Notes under the pieces: generated by a model
What the model was told of the DNA's origin: nothing
The model's input: only the letters and a program-made list of their open reading frames with translations
Databases searched by the model: none
From: Halostella limicola
GTDB taxonomy: Archaea; Halobacteriota; Halobacteria; Halobacteriales; Natronoarchaeaceae
Assembly (NCBI RefSeq): GCF_003675875.1
Contig: NZ_ML014752.1
Coordinates: forward strand, 102,103-166,102
Length of the DNA: 64,000 nucleotides
Direction of reading: 5' to 3'
Translations under genes and position numbers: made by a program
In this document: piece by piece, positions 16,987 through 26,500 of the stretch
Layout of the letters: each line of letters opens with the position of its first letter
Position numbering within the stretch: the stretch's first letter is position 1

Positions 16987-18078
16987 ATGGATCCCCGAGT
17001 CCGCGAACACGCGGAAGTGATCGTCGACCAGTGCACCGACGTCGAGGCCGGCGACGAGGTCGTCATCTCGGCGCCCGCGGTCGCCGAGGACCTGGTCGTC
17101 GCCCTCTACGAGCTGGTCGGCGAACGCGGCGGCATCCCCCGCACGACCGGCGCACCGAAACGCGCGCACCGTGCGTACATGCGGGCCGCCGACGAGGACC
17201 AGTTCGAGCTCTCCGAGGTCGGCATGGCGATGGCGGAGGCGGCGGACGTGGCCATCCACGTCCGGGCGTCGTCGAACGCGTTCGAGACGAGCGACGTGGA
17301 CCCCGAGAAGACTGCCGCCCACCGAAAGGCGAACCGGCCGGTCAGCGAAGAGATGATGGACAGCCGCTGGTGTCTCACGAAGTATCCGGCCCCGGCGAGC
17401 GCCCAGAAGGCCGAGATGAGCACCGAGGCGTACGAGGAGTTCGTCTGGAGCGCCGTCAACAAGGACTGGGAGGCCCAGCGCGAGTTCCAGGAGCAGCTGG
17501 TCGAGATCCTCGACCCCGCGAGCGAGGTCCGGATCGTCAGCGGCGACGGGACCGACCTGACGATGAGCGTCGACGGGATGAACGCCGAGAACGACTGGGG
17601 CGACGTGAACATGCCCGCGGGCGAGGTGTTCACTGCGCCGGTGCCGGACTCCGTCGAGGGAGCTGTCCACTTCGACATGCCGCTCATCGCACAGGGACGC
17701 GAGGTCCTCGACGTCCGCCTCACCTTCGAGGACGGCGAGGTCGTCGACCACAGCGCCAGCAAGAACGAGGAGGTGCTCACGTCGCTGCTGAACACGGACG
17801 AGGGGGCGCGTCGGCTGGGCGAGCTCGGCATCGGGATGAACCGCGACATCGACCGGTTCACCTACGACATGCTGTTCGACGAGAAGATGGGCGACACCGT
17901 CCACATGGCCATCGGCCGCGCCTACGAGGAGAACGTCGGCGAGGACCGCGAGCACAACCAGAGCGCCGTCCACGAGGACATGATCGTCGACATGAGCGAG
18001 GACTCCTACATCGAGGTCGACGGCGAAGTGATCCAGCGGAACGGGACGTTCGTCTTCGAGGACGGGTTCGAAGCGTAA
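16987..18078 (+). CDS. M29-family aminopeptidase
   Basis: A 363-residue enzyme of the M29 family (thermophilic aminopeptidase AmpS/AmpT), which removes N-terminal residues using two metal ions. The conserved C-terminal catalytic region contains HMAIGRAYEENVG, EHNQSAVHEDMIVDM and the final IQRNGTFVFE, which supply His, Glu and Asp ligands. Length is slightly below the usual ~400-410. The ATG at 16987 is preferred to an in-frame codon six positions upstream because it matches the family N-terminus. It follows the DUF5786-type gene on the same strand. Confidence 0.88.
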   Translation: MDPRVREHAEVIVDQCTDVEAGDEVVISAPAVAEDLVVALYELVGERGGIPRTTGAPKRAHRAYMRAADEDQFELSEVGMAMAEAADVAIHVRASSNAFETSDVDPEKTAAHRKANRPVSEEMMDSRWCLTKYPAPASAQKAEMSTEAYEEFVWSAVNKDWEAQREFQEQLVEILDPASEVRIVSGDGTDLTMSVDGMNAENDWGDVNMPAGEVFTAPVPDSVEGAVHFDMPLIAQGREVLDVRLTFEDGEVVDHSASKNEEVLTSLLNTDEGARRLGELGIGMNRDIDRFTYDMLFDEKMGDTVHMAIGRAYEENVGEDREHNQSAVHEDMIVDMSEDSYIEVDGEVIQRNGTFVFEDGFEA

Positions 18079-18099
18079 GCCAAGCGCCGGTTTGGTGGT

Positions 18100-18765
18100 T
18101 CACTGCACCCGATAGCTCACCGCGATCCCCTCGCCGAGCGGGAGGACGACCGTCTCGAAGTCCGGGTCGTCGCGGACCGTTTCGAGGTACTCCGCGATCC
18201 CCAGCGTCTGCTCGTTCGCGTCGCCGGGGTCGTCGCCCTCCAGGATCGCCAGCAGCTTCTCGAACTCGATGACCCCGGCTATCATCGCGTTGTCGGCGAC
18301 GACGACGCCGCCCGGCGGCACCTTCTCGCGGACGGCGTCGAACGCCTCTCGGTAGCGGTGCTTCTGGTGGTCGATCAGCACCACGTCGAACGGGCCGTCG
18401 TAGCGCTCGACGGCGTCGAGGGCGTCGCCGCTCTCGTACCGCGCGAGGTCGTCGTAGCCGCCGCGGGCCATGTACTCGCGGGCCAGCTCCAGTTCGTCCT
18501 CGTCGTGCTCGGTGAGGACGATCTCGCCGTCCCCGGGGAGCGCCTCGGCGAACCAGTACGCCGAGTAGCCGTACCCCGAGCCGAACTCGAAGACGCGCTC
18601 GGCGTCGACCATCCGCGCGGCGATCCGCAGCGTCGCGCCGACCTCGTGACCGACGGTCGGGAAGCCCGTCTCGTCGGCGTACTCGGCCATCTCCTTCAGC
18701 ACCTCGTCGGGGGCGGGCGCGACGGCGCGGACGAAGCGAACCGTCTCGTCGGGAACGATCTCCAT
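18100..18765 (-). CDS. O-methyltransferase, caffeoyl-CoA-OMT type
   Basis: A 221-residue Rossmann methyltransferase. FEFGSGYGYSAYWFA (SAM site), LTEHDEDELELA and VLIDHQKHRY with its metal-binding-position Asp follow the class of small cation-dependent O-methyltransferases (family 3), and VVADNAMIAG occupies the second metal-site position. Substrate unknown. The ATG at 18765 is used; a GTG at 18789 is an alternative. The gene is convergent with the aminopeptidase. Confidence 0.85.
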   Translation of the reverse strand: MEIVPDETVRFVRAVAPAPDEVLKEMAEYADETGFPTVGHEVGATLRIAARMVDAERVFEFGSGYGYSAYWFAEALPGDGEIVLTEHDEDELELAREYMARGGYDDLARYESGDALDAVERYDGPFDVVLIDHQKHRYREAFDAVREKVPPGGVVVADNAMIAGVIEFEKLLAILEGDDPGDANEQTLGIAEYLETVRDDPDFETVVLPLGEGIAVSYRVQ

Positions 18766-18833
18766 GTGCGTCCGTGCCACTGACGGCACCGTAACGGTTT
18801 GGTTCGCGGAGCGGGAGCGCCCGCGACGGTCCG

Positions 18834-19154
18834 TCAGGGCCAGTTCGCGGGCAACTCGTCCCGGTGATCGTCGAAGAGACTGAGGACCGGTCGGATGCGG
18901 TCGAAACGGGGGCCTCTGGACACTCGCTCGCTCTCGCGGTCCCAGTCGACGTACCCTTCGTGAGTCAGCAACGGCAGGTGGTTGTGGAACAGTTCGACCC
19001 GCAGGGTTTCGAGGTCTTTCTCCCCCGCGTGCACGTCTTCCGGGACGTCCAGACCGTCGATTGCCGCCTCCTCGTCGAGCAGCGAGACCAGCAGCCGCCG
19101 ACGCGGCCGGTCTCTGAGCGCGGAGAAGATGTCGTTCCAGTCAGGGTCGGACAC
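18834..19154 (-). CDS. Winged-helix regulator, DUF7344-like
   Basis: A 106-residue protein with the look of the haloarchaeal HTH proteins containing a DUF7344-type domain: DIFSALRDRPRRRLLVSLLDE, then LRVELFHNHLPLLTHEGYVDW, a helix-turn-helix with wing. It probably binds DNA. The frame is open 21 codons further to an ATG at 19217, but that stretch has AT-rich codons and a run of Cys unlike coding DNA here, so the GTG at 19154 is chosen. The target is unknown. Confidence 0.72.
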   Translation of the reverse strand: MSDPDWNDIFSALRDRPRRRLLVSLLDEEAAIDGLDVPEDVHAGEKDLETLRVELFHNHLPLLTHEGYVDWDRESERVSRGPRFDRIRPVLSLFDDHRDELPANWP

Positions 19155-19254
19155 GGTCGTCGAAGTGTTAGTGCTGCAACAACAAACCCCTTTTGCCGGT
19201 CCGTGAAGGTTGCCCACACCCTCCGCGACCGCCGGACCGGTCGGCGGCCGGGCC

Positions 19255-20208
19255 TCAGCGGTTGCGGCTCACCGGGAACGCCACGCGGTCGGGGCGGTCG
19301 TTGAACCGCTCCAGTATCCGCTCGTACAGGGCGTTCTTCGTGCGCTGACCGCGCTTCGGGTGGACGAGGTAGCGCAGGCGGAGCTCTACCCACGACTCCT
19401 GCTGGACGACGTTGACGCTCGGCCGGTCGTTCACCTCGAGTTCGACCGGCGTCTCCGAGAGCACCTCCCGGTAGCGCGCGACGTTGCGGCGCATCTCCTC
19501 GCCGAGGTGATCGTCCGCGACGGCGATCATCTCGCTCCGGGCGAACTCCAGGTCGGTCTCGTAGGCAACCTGCACCGACACCTCGTTCCAGACGTAGGGG
19601 AACTCCTCCCAGGAGTAGTTGAACACCTCCGAGGAGAGTACGACGCTGTTGGGGACGGTGACGATCCGTCCCGACGGCTGGTTCGAGGTGACGAGGTCCC
19701 CGTTTATCTCCCACAGCGTCGTGACCAGGAAGTCGACGTCGATGACGTCGCCCTTCGCCTCCTCGATCCGGACGCGGTCGCCGACCTGGTACGGGCGCTT
19801 GACGAGGATGTACACCCACCCGAGCAGGGAGAACAGCGGCTGCTGGAGCGCGAACGTGACGGCGAAGCCGACGACGCCCAAGGAGAAGAGGACGCCCACC
19901 CACTGCTCGGTGAGCGCGCCGAACACGCCGACCAGCGCCGCCGCGCCGAACGCCAGCCGGAGCACGTTCCGGACGTCGTGCAGGCGGCGCTTGCTCTTCG
20001 AGCGGCGTTCGAGCGCCCCGAAGACGAGGAGGTAGAGGCCGTACGCGCCGAACGCCACCGCGGCCGCCGTCAGCAGTTTCGCGGCGAGCACGTCCGCGGC
20101 GAGCGTCCCGACCGTCGGCCACTCCGTCGGGAGAGACCGCACGAGCGCGACGCCGAGGGCGCAGGCGAGACCGGCGAGGATCGACAGACTTCCGAGGCGA
20201 CGAGTCAC
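19255..20208 (-). CDS. MscS-family mechanosensitive channel
   Basis: A 317-residue membrane protein with about four helices followed by the MscS beta domain. The pore helix and following strand read GVVGFAVTFALQQPLFSLLGWVYI, and the cytoplasmic part has GDRVRIEEAKGDVIDV and PNSVVLSSEVFNYS, the conserved MscS signature. It would open under membrane tension to release solutes after hypo-osmotic shock, which suits a halophile. Confidence 0.9.
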   Translation of the reverse strand: MTRRLGSLSILAGLACALGVALVRSLPTEWPTVGTLAADVLAAKLLTAAAVAFGAYGLYLLVFGALERRSKSKRRLHDVRNVLRLAFGAAALVGVFGALTEQWVGVLFSLGVVGFAVTFALQQPLFSLLGWVYILVKRPYQVGDRVRIEEAKGDVIDVDFLVTTLWEINGDLVTSNQPSGRIVTVPNSVVLSSEVFNYSWEEFPYVWNEVSVQVAYETDLEFARSEMIAVADDHLGEEMRRNVARYREVLSETPVELEVNDRPSVNVVQQESWVELRLRYLVHPKRGQRTKNALYERILERFNDRPDRVAFPVSRNR

Positions 20209-20345
20209 TGTCGAACGGTTACGCGGGCGTCACTAAACCGTTCCGACGCCGTCCCGCGGCGCGCGGTCGGCCGTCGTCCGCGTACGGGCCGGGATCCGCG
20301 ACCGGCAGACGAATAGGGCCCCAGCCCGTAGGGAGGTCAAGTACG

Positions 20346-20888
20346 ATGTCCACAGCGAAAGCGACGTTCGGCGGCGGTTGCTTCTGGTGCACCGAGGCGG
20401 CGTTCAAGCAACTCGACGGCGTCGAGTCCGTCACCTCGGGGTACGCCGGCGGGCACGTCGAGGACCCCACCTACCGGGAGGTCTGTTCCGGCGACACCGG
20501 CCACGCCGAGGTCGTGCAGGTCGAGTACGACACCGACGAACTGAGCTACCCCGACCTGCTGAAGGTGTTTTTCACCGTCCACGACCCGACCCAGCTGAAC
20601 AAGCAGGGGCCCGACGTGGGGACGCAGTACCGCTCCATCGTCCTCTACCACGACGACGAGCAGCGCGAGCAGGTCGAACGCTTCCTCGTCGAACTGACGG
20701 AGGAGGGCGCGTACGACGACGAGATCGTGACCGAGGTCGAACCCCTCGAAGAGTTCTACGAGGCGGAGGAGAAGCATCAGGACTACTACGAGAAGAACCC
20801 CGACGACCGCTACTGCAGTTTCTACGCCGAGCCCAAGGTGCAGAAGGTCCGCGAGAAGTTCGGCGATCAGGCGGCCGCCGAGCAGTGA
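20346..20888 (+). CDS. msrA: Peptide-methionine (S)-S-oxide reductase MsrA
   Basis: A 180-residue enzyme that reduces methionine-S-sulfoxide in proteins. The active site GGCFWCTE is at residues 10-17 with the catalytic Cys at 12, followed by SGYAGG, GHAEVVQV and the C-terminal EKHQDYY. Three further Cys (C15, EVCSG and RYCSF) can act in resolving the disulfide. It overlaps the next msrA-type gene by four bases. Confidence 0.95.
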   Translation: MSTAKATFGGGCFWCTEAAFKQLDGVESVTSGYAGGHVEDPTYREVCSGDTGHAEVVQVEYDTDELSYPDLLKVFFTVHDPTQLNKQGPDVGTQYRSIVLYHDDEQREQVERFLVELTEEGAYDDEIVTEVEPLEEFYEAEEKHQDYYEKNPDDRYCSFYAEPKVQKVREKFGDQAAAEQ

Positions 20889-21508
20889 CCCTGTACCCCG
20901 CCGCTATCGAGTCGTACGACGAGTCGGCGCCGTCGCCCGACGAGACGGAGACGGCCACGTTCGCCCTCGGCTGCTTCTGGGGCCCGGACGCGGCGTTCGG
21001 CGCCCTCGACGGCGTCGTCCGCACCCGCGTCGGCTACGCCGGCGGATCGAAGGCGGACCCGACGTACCACGCTCTCGGCGACCACAGCGAGGTCGTGCAG
21101 GTCGACTACGACCCCGGCGAGCTGTCGTTCACGGACCTGCTCGACGTCGCCTTCCGCAACCACGAGCCGCGTTCACAGCCGAAGAAGCGCCAGTACCAGA
21201 ACGTCGTCTTCCACGAGACCGACGCGGAGCGCGAGGCGATAGCCGACTACGTCGCGGAGAGCGACTGGCCGGCGGACAGCGTCGAGACGCGGGTCGAACC
21301 CCTCGATACGTTCTACCTCGCGGAGGACTACCACCAGAAGTTCAACCTCGGCAACCAGCCGTCGCTGGAGCGCCCGTTCGAGGAGGCTGGCTACGACGCC
21401 GACGAACTCCGAGAATCGGCCGCCGCGACGAAGATCAACGCCCACGCCGCCGGGAAGGACGTGCCCGCGTTCGAGGAGGCGCTGACGTACGACCCGCGGA
21501 AGAGGTAG
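20885..21508 (+). CDS. Divergent MsrA homologue with a single Cys
   Basis: A 207-residue MsrA-fold protein starting at a GTG that overlaps the stop of the preceding msrA (GTGA). It keeps GCFWG, VGYAGG, HSEVVQVDY and EDYHQKFNL, so the sulfoxide-binding core and catalytic Cys are present. That Cys is the only one in the protein, so no resolving Cys exists and regeneration must use an external thiol. A ~45-residue C-terminal extension is added. Translational coupling suggests both copies act in one repair response. Confidence 0.88.
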   Translation: MTLYPAAIESYDESAPSPDETETATFALGCFWGPDAAFGALDGVVRTRVGYAGGSKADPTYHALGDHSEVVQVDYDPGELSFTDLLDVAFRNHEPRSQPKKRQYQNVVFHETDAEREAIADYVAESDWPADSVETRVEPLDTFYLAEDYHQKFNLGNQPSLERPFEEAGYDADELRESAAATKINAHAAGKDVPAFEEALTYDPRKR

Positions 21509-21648
21509 TCGCGTCGCGTTCCGAACGGACGGCTCAGCGATTTCTGTCGGCCGCCGTCGTCAGCAGCGACTCGTGTCCGACATCCGGTATTCTATACAGC
21601 GAAACACGATTCACGAGACGCGTTTCGAGCGACTCGCGCCGACGGCCG

Positions 21649-22692
21649 CTACGGCTTGATCACCGCGCGGCCCTCGATCTCGCCGTGTTCGAGCTTCTCG
21701 GCGACGGTGTTGATCTGGTCGAGGTCGTACTCGGTGGTGTGCAGTTCCATCTCGCCCTGCTCGACGAGGGCGACGAGTTCCTGCAGTTCGGTGTAGGTGC
21801 CGACGAGCGTCCCGCGGTAGGAGACCTCGCCGTCGACGAGCGTCTGCGAGGGCTCGTGGACGTGGCCCCCGTAGCCGACGACGTGGTGGTCGCCGCGGCC
21901 GGCGAGGATATCGGGCGCGAGTCGGGTGGTCTCGTCGCTGCCGACGAAGTCGAGCGACTGCAGCGCGAGGTCGCCGTCGGTGATCCCCTCGACCGCCTCG
22001 CCGACGTCCTCTTCGGTCGGGTTGATCGTGTAGTCGGCCCCGCACTCCTCGGCCAGATCGAGCGCGGCGTCCTTCACGTCGACGGCGATCGTCTGGGCGG
22101 CGCTCATCGAGTCGACGGCCTGCAGGCCGATGTGGCCGAGACCACCGATGCCGATGACGACCGCGTAGCTGCCGGGCACGAGTTCGTCGACCGCCTTCTT
22201 CGCGGCGTGGTAGGCCGTGATGCCGGCGTCGGCGTGCGGCGCGATGTCCACCGGGTCGAGCGAGTCGAGCTTGATCGCGGCCCGCTCGTTCGTGAGCAGG
22301 TACTCCGCGAAGCCGCCGTCGGTGGTGAGGCCGGGGAACTGCGCGTTCTCGCAGTGCATGTCGTCGCCGAGGCGGCAGCGGCGGCACTGCCCGCAGGTCA
22401 TCAGCGGGTGACAGATCACCTGGTCGCCCTCCTCGACGGTGGTCACCTCCTCGCCCGTCTCGACGACGGTGCCGGCGTTCTCGTGGCCGAGGGTCTGCGG
22501 CAGGTCGACGGGGGCGTACTCCTCCCACATGCCCTCGACGATGTGGTTGTCCGTCTGGCACCAGCCGGCGCCCTCGACCTCGATCACGACGTGGTCCGAC
22601 CGGGTCGCCTCGGGACGGTCGACCTCCTCGACGCTCAGCGCCTCGCTCATGTCGTCCGTGTACTCGTGGAGTCGCGCGGCGAGCATGCGCAT
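21649..22692 (-). CDS. Zinc-dependent alcohol dehydrogenase (MDR family)
   Basis: A 347-residue medium-chain dehydrogenase. The catalytic zinc site is Cys in GWCQTDNH and His in GHENAG; the structural zinc is held by [15 protein letters not shown]. The nucleotide motif GIGGLGHIG follows, with Asp at the end of the next strand (AVDVK), which favours NAD over NADP. It oxidises an unknown alcohol or reduces an aldehyde. The ATG at 22692 matches a TATA-like box 24 bp upstream. Confidence 0.9.
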   Translation of the reverse strand: MRMLAARLHEYTDDMSEALSVEEVDRPEATRSDHVVIEVEGAGWCQTDNHIVEGMWEEYAPVDLPQTLGHENAGTVVETGEEVTTVEEGDQVICHPLMTCGQCRRCRLGDDMHCENAQFPGLTTDGGFAEYLLTNERAAIKLDSLDPVDIAPHADAGITAYHAAKKAVDELVPGSYAVVIGIGGLGHIGLQAVDSMSAAQTIAVDVKDAALDLAEECGADYTINPTEEDVGEAVEGITDGDLALQSLDFVGSDETTRLAPDILAGRGDHHVVGYGGHVHEPSQTLVDGEVSYRGTLVGTYTELQELVALVEQGEMELHTTEYDLDQINTVAEKLEHGEIEGRAVIKP

Positions 22693-22710
22693 TGATATCA
22701 CATAACTCTT

Positions 22711-22720
22711 GTAAAAAGTA
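22711..22720 (-). promoter_or_regulatory. TATA-like box of the alcohol dehydrogenase
   Basis: TACTTTTTAC on the minus strand, about 24 bp before the ATG at 22692. The divergent DJ-1 gene has its own TTAATAGG box near 22778. Confidence 0.5.
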
Positions 22721-22808
22721 CGGGCGGCGGCGGATCCGGCCGGGAAACCGGTTTGAATTCCGAGTCGTCGGGGACGTTAATAGGGCGTATGGCCTATGTT
22801 ATCATGCC

Positions 22809-23396
22809 ATGTCCCGGATACTGCTACTGGCGGGCGACTTCGTCGAGGACTACGAGGTGATGGTACCGTATCAGGCGCTTGAGATGGTCGGGCACGACGT
22901 CGACGCGGTCTGTCCGGAGAAGGAGGCGGGAGAGACGGTCAAGACCGCGGTCCACGACTTCCGCGGCGACCAGACGTACGTCGAGTCGCGGGGGCACGAC
23001 TTCGAACTGACCGCGACGCTCTCGGCGGTCGACCCGGCGGAGTACGACGCGCTCGTCGTCCCGGGCGGTCGGGCGCCGGAGTACCTGCGGGGCTACGACG
23101 AGGTGCTCGACGCCACGAAGCACTTCTTCGAGGCGGACAAGCCGGTCGCCGCCCTCTGTCACGGCCTGCAGATACTCGCCGCGGCGGACGTGCTCGAGGG
23201 CCGCACCTGCACGGCGTACCCGGCGCTGCAGTCCGAGGTCGAGACGGCGGGCGCGGAGTGGGCCGACGGCGTCGCGCGCGACGGTAACCTCGTCACCGGA
23301 CAGGCCTGGCCGGACCACCCCGAGTGGCTGTCGGAGTTCCTCGACGTGCTGGGCACCGAGATCGACCACGGCGAACCCGTGGCCGCCGACGACTGA
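22809..23396 (+). CDS. DJ-1/PfpI family protein
   Basis: A 195-residue flavodoxin-like protein. Nucleophile elbow ALCHGLQIL holds the Cys-His pair and the Glu of GDFVEDYE completes the usual triad. Relatives act as glyoxalase/deglycase or as chaperone-like stress proteins. Here the activity is unknown. A TTAATAGG box ~27 bp upstream suggests a leaderless message. It is divergent from the alcohol dehydrogenase, which may hint at shared aldehyde stress. Confidence 0.88.
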   Translation: MSRILLLAGDFVEDYEVMVPYQALEMVGHDVDAVCPEKEAGETVKTAVHDFRGDQTYVESRGHDFELTATLSAVDPAEYDALVVPGGRAPEYLRGYDEVLDATKHFFEADKPVAALCHGLQILAAADVLEGRTCTAYPALQSEVETAGAEWADGVARDGNLVTGQAWPDHPEWLSEFLDVLGTEIDHGEPVAADD

Positions 23397-23555
23397 CCGC
23401 CCTTCGAGCGTTCTTTTACTGGCCGACGGTTTCCCGCTGATACCGCCGATCCTTCTAGCTGATATAACATTATCCCGACAGTGAGTGAAACTAATTAGAT
23501 TTTTGTGAGATGTTTTCTATCGTAGGTGGTACGGATCAGTATTTTGACTTTATCG

Positions 23556-26500
23556 ATGCTCCGGACCAACTCAGCGAAAGCGCAGGTGTCTCGCTTCGCG
23601 AGGGGACTCTTGATCCTCCTCGTAGCAGTAGCGGCGACGATGGCCGTCGCGGTCCCCGGTGCGGCAGTTGGCCCGCCGGCGACGGTGGGCGATCCGGGAC
23701 CTGCCGCCCATGGAGCGACGGACGTGCCCGGGGACACGAACGTGACGGAGCACAACGTCACGCTGATCAGCGGACAGACCGTGACCGTGGTCCGGCGCGG
23801 AAACGACACCGAGTACCGGGTTGCGCCCGGCGCGGACCTCCGAAAGGTGTCGACGCCGGAGGGGACGTACTTCTTCCCGGAGCACGTCGACCTCGATCGG
23901 GTCGACCCCGCGCTGTTCAACGTCGACAGACTCGTCGAACAGAACTTGACGGACGGTGAGTCCGATACGATCCCGGTGATCGTCCAGCGGACGTCGGAAG
24001 ACGAGGACGCGGCGTTCACTGCAACTTCGGTACAGGAGGCGAACAGGGAGTTCCGTAGTGGCCTCCGACGCACCGACGGTGTCCGTACCGAACGGACGCT
24101 CGACATCGCCAACTCGGTCTCCGCGGACGTCGAGAAGTCGGGGACGGCTGAGACGTTCGAGGCGATCCGATCGGACGACGACGTTGCGGGCGTCTACCTC
24201 GACCAGCGCGTCTCCGTCACGCTCGAAAACGCCACCGAACGCGTCTCCGCCGCGCAGGCGCGGGCGGAGCACAACGTGAGCGGTCGGAACGTCACCGTCG
24301 CCGTGCTCGACACCGGCATCGACGCCACGCACCCCGACCTGAACGGGTCAGTCGTCCACGCGGCGGACTTCACCGGCGAGGGGATCGAAAACGATCCCTT
24401 CGGCCACGGAACGCACGTCGCCGGCATCGTGGCGGGCGACGGCACGGCCAGCAACGGGACGTACGTGGGCGTGGCGCCGAACGCGAGCCTGATCAACCTC
24501 CGCGTGCTCGACGACGACGGCGGGGGTGAGAAGTCCGACGTCATCGCGGCCATGGAGTACGCGGTCAATGACACCGACGCCGACGTCGTCAGCATGAGCC
24601 TCGGATGGCCCGCACAGCGCGACGACCCCTTCTACGGGGCGGTCGAGAACGCGGTCGAGAACAACGTGACCGTCGTCGCCTCCGCCGGCAACGAGGGACG
24701 CTACGGTCGGTCCACTATCGGCTCTCCGGGCGTCGTCCCGGCGGCGATCACTGTCGGCGCAAGCACGGACGCCGATACCCTGACCGACTTCTCGTCCCGC
24801 GGCCCCACCGCCGACCGGGGCCTCGTCAAGCCGAACCTCGTCGCGCCGGGCCACGAGGTGACGAGCGCGGAGGCCGGAACGGACGGATACGTCTCTCACT
24901 CCGGGACGAGCATGTCCGCGCCGATGGTGAGCGGCACCGCGGCGCTCCTGCTGGCGGACAACCCCGACTGGTCGCCGACCGAACTCCGGAGCGCGCTCGT
25001 CGCCACGACCGACCGTCTCAACGACTCCTACGACGTCTACGAGACCGGGACGGGTCGACTCAACGCCACGGCCGCGCTCTCGACCGACCTCGTCGTCAAC
25101 CGGACGACGACCGATTTCGGTGACCTCGAACCGAACGCCGAGGCGAACCGGACGGTCGAGTTCACTAACCTCCGGAACGAGTCTCGGACGCTGAACCTCA
25201 CGGCGAGCGTCACCGGTGTGACGACCAACGTCACGGGGAACGTCACGCTGAACCAAACCACCTTGAGCCTCGGCCCCGGCGAGACCGGCAGCGTCGAGAT
25301 AACCGTCAACGCGAGCACGACCGAGGACTTCTACTCCGGCCGGATCCGCGTCGAGGGTGGCGAGTACCGGGCGATCTTCGGCTACACGACGAGGAGCGAA
25401 CTGACGGTCAGGAAGGCCGATCGGAACGGCACTGAGGTCGGCGTGGAAGGCGACTACGTCGTTCTGGTCTCCCACGACACCGAGTCCGTGTCGTTACTCA
25501 CGGTCTCGAACGGGACGGCGAAACAGCGCCTGTTCAGCGGCAACTACACCGTCATCTCGCCCGGCTACGACGAGTCGAACGGCTACACGCCCATCCTGAT
25601 GGGCGACGTCGTCACGGTCGACGGCGACACGACCCTCTCCCTGTACGAGAACGAGTCGGTGGCCTACACGGTCGACCCGAGCGCCATCGAGAACGGAACG
25701 GGGCGATTGGCGAACCTCACGGTCGGCGGGGAACTCCAGAACACGCTGCCGAGCGGCCAGTCGCTCGACATCGGGACCCTGAACTTCTTCGCGGACAGCC
25801 GGACCGTGCGATTCGGTCAGACGCAGGCGATGAACGCGAGCGTCTCCTATCTGCTCGCGCCGTCGAGCCGCTACGGGAGCGACTCCGACTACCACCTCGA
25901 CGTGCCCGTGGCGTACCATCTGGTGTATCCGACTGTCGGAATCAGCAGTTTCCAGACGTGGACGCCGGATAACGCCACTCTCGCCGCGCAGAACGCGACG
26001 TACCACCGGACGGACGTCGGACAGTCGTACTACGTCCGGCACGACATGACCCACCGGCTGTATCCGACGTCCTCGAGCAGGATGATCTACCTGTCGGTCG
26101 AGGACCGGGCTGATCAAACGCTCTACGTCTCGCCGTCGACCAGCAGTCATCGGGTCGACCATCGCGTCGAGGCCATCGTCGGCGGAGACTGGTACAGCCA
26201 GGCACGGAGCCACTCGATCAGCCCCGGCGAGCGCCGTCAGGTCGCCGTCGGGAAACAGCCTGTCGTCGGGAGCCAGGCGCACTGGCGATTGCGGAACGAT
26301 TCCACGGCGGATAACGTCTCGCTGTGGACGTACACGCAGTTGGACCAGCACCCGACGCGGTTCGTCCGCGACAGCCGGACCGGCTACTACGTCTACCGGA
26401 ACTCGACGGAGGTCGCCAACGGGTCCACGGCCGACGGGATGGTGGGCTACACGAGCGACGCCGAACTGGTCGACGGGACGCGGTACGCCGTCACCCTCCT

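Noticed and set aside
22692..22808. N-terminal extension of the DJ-1 protein at 22809
   Set aside because: The extension crosses the alcohol dehydrogenase promoter and the TTAATAGG box, and the family starts at [11 protein letters not shown].
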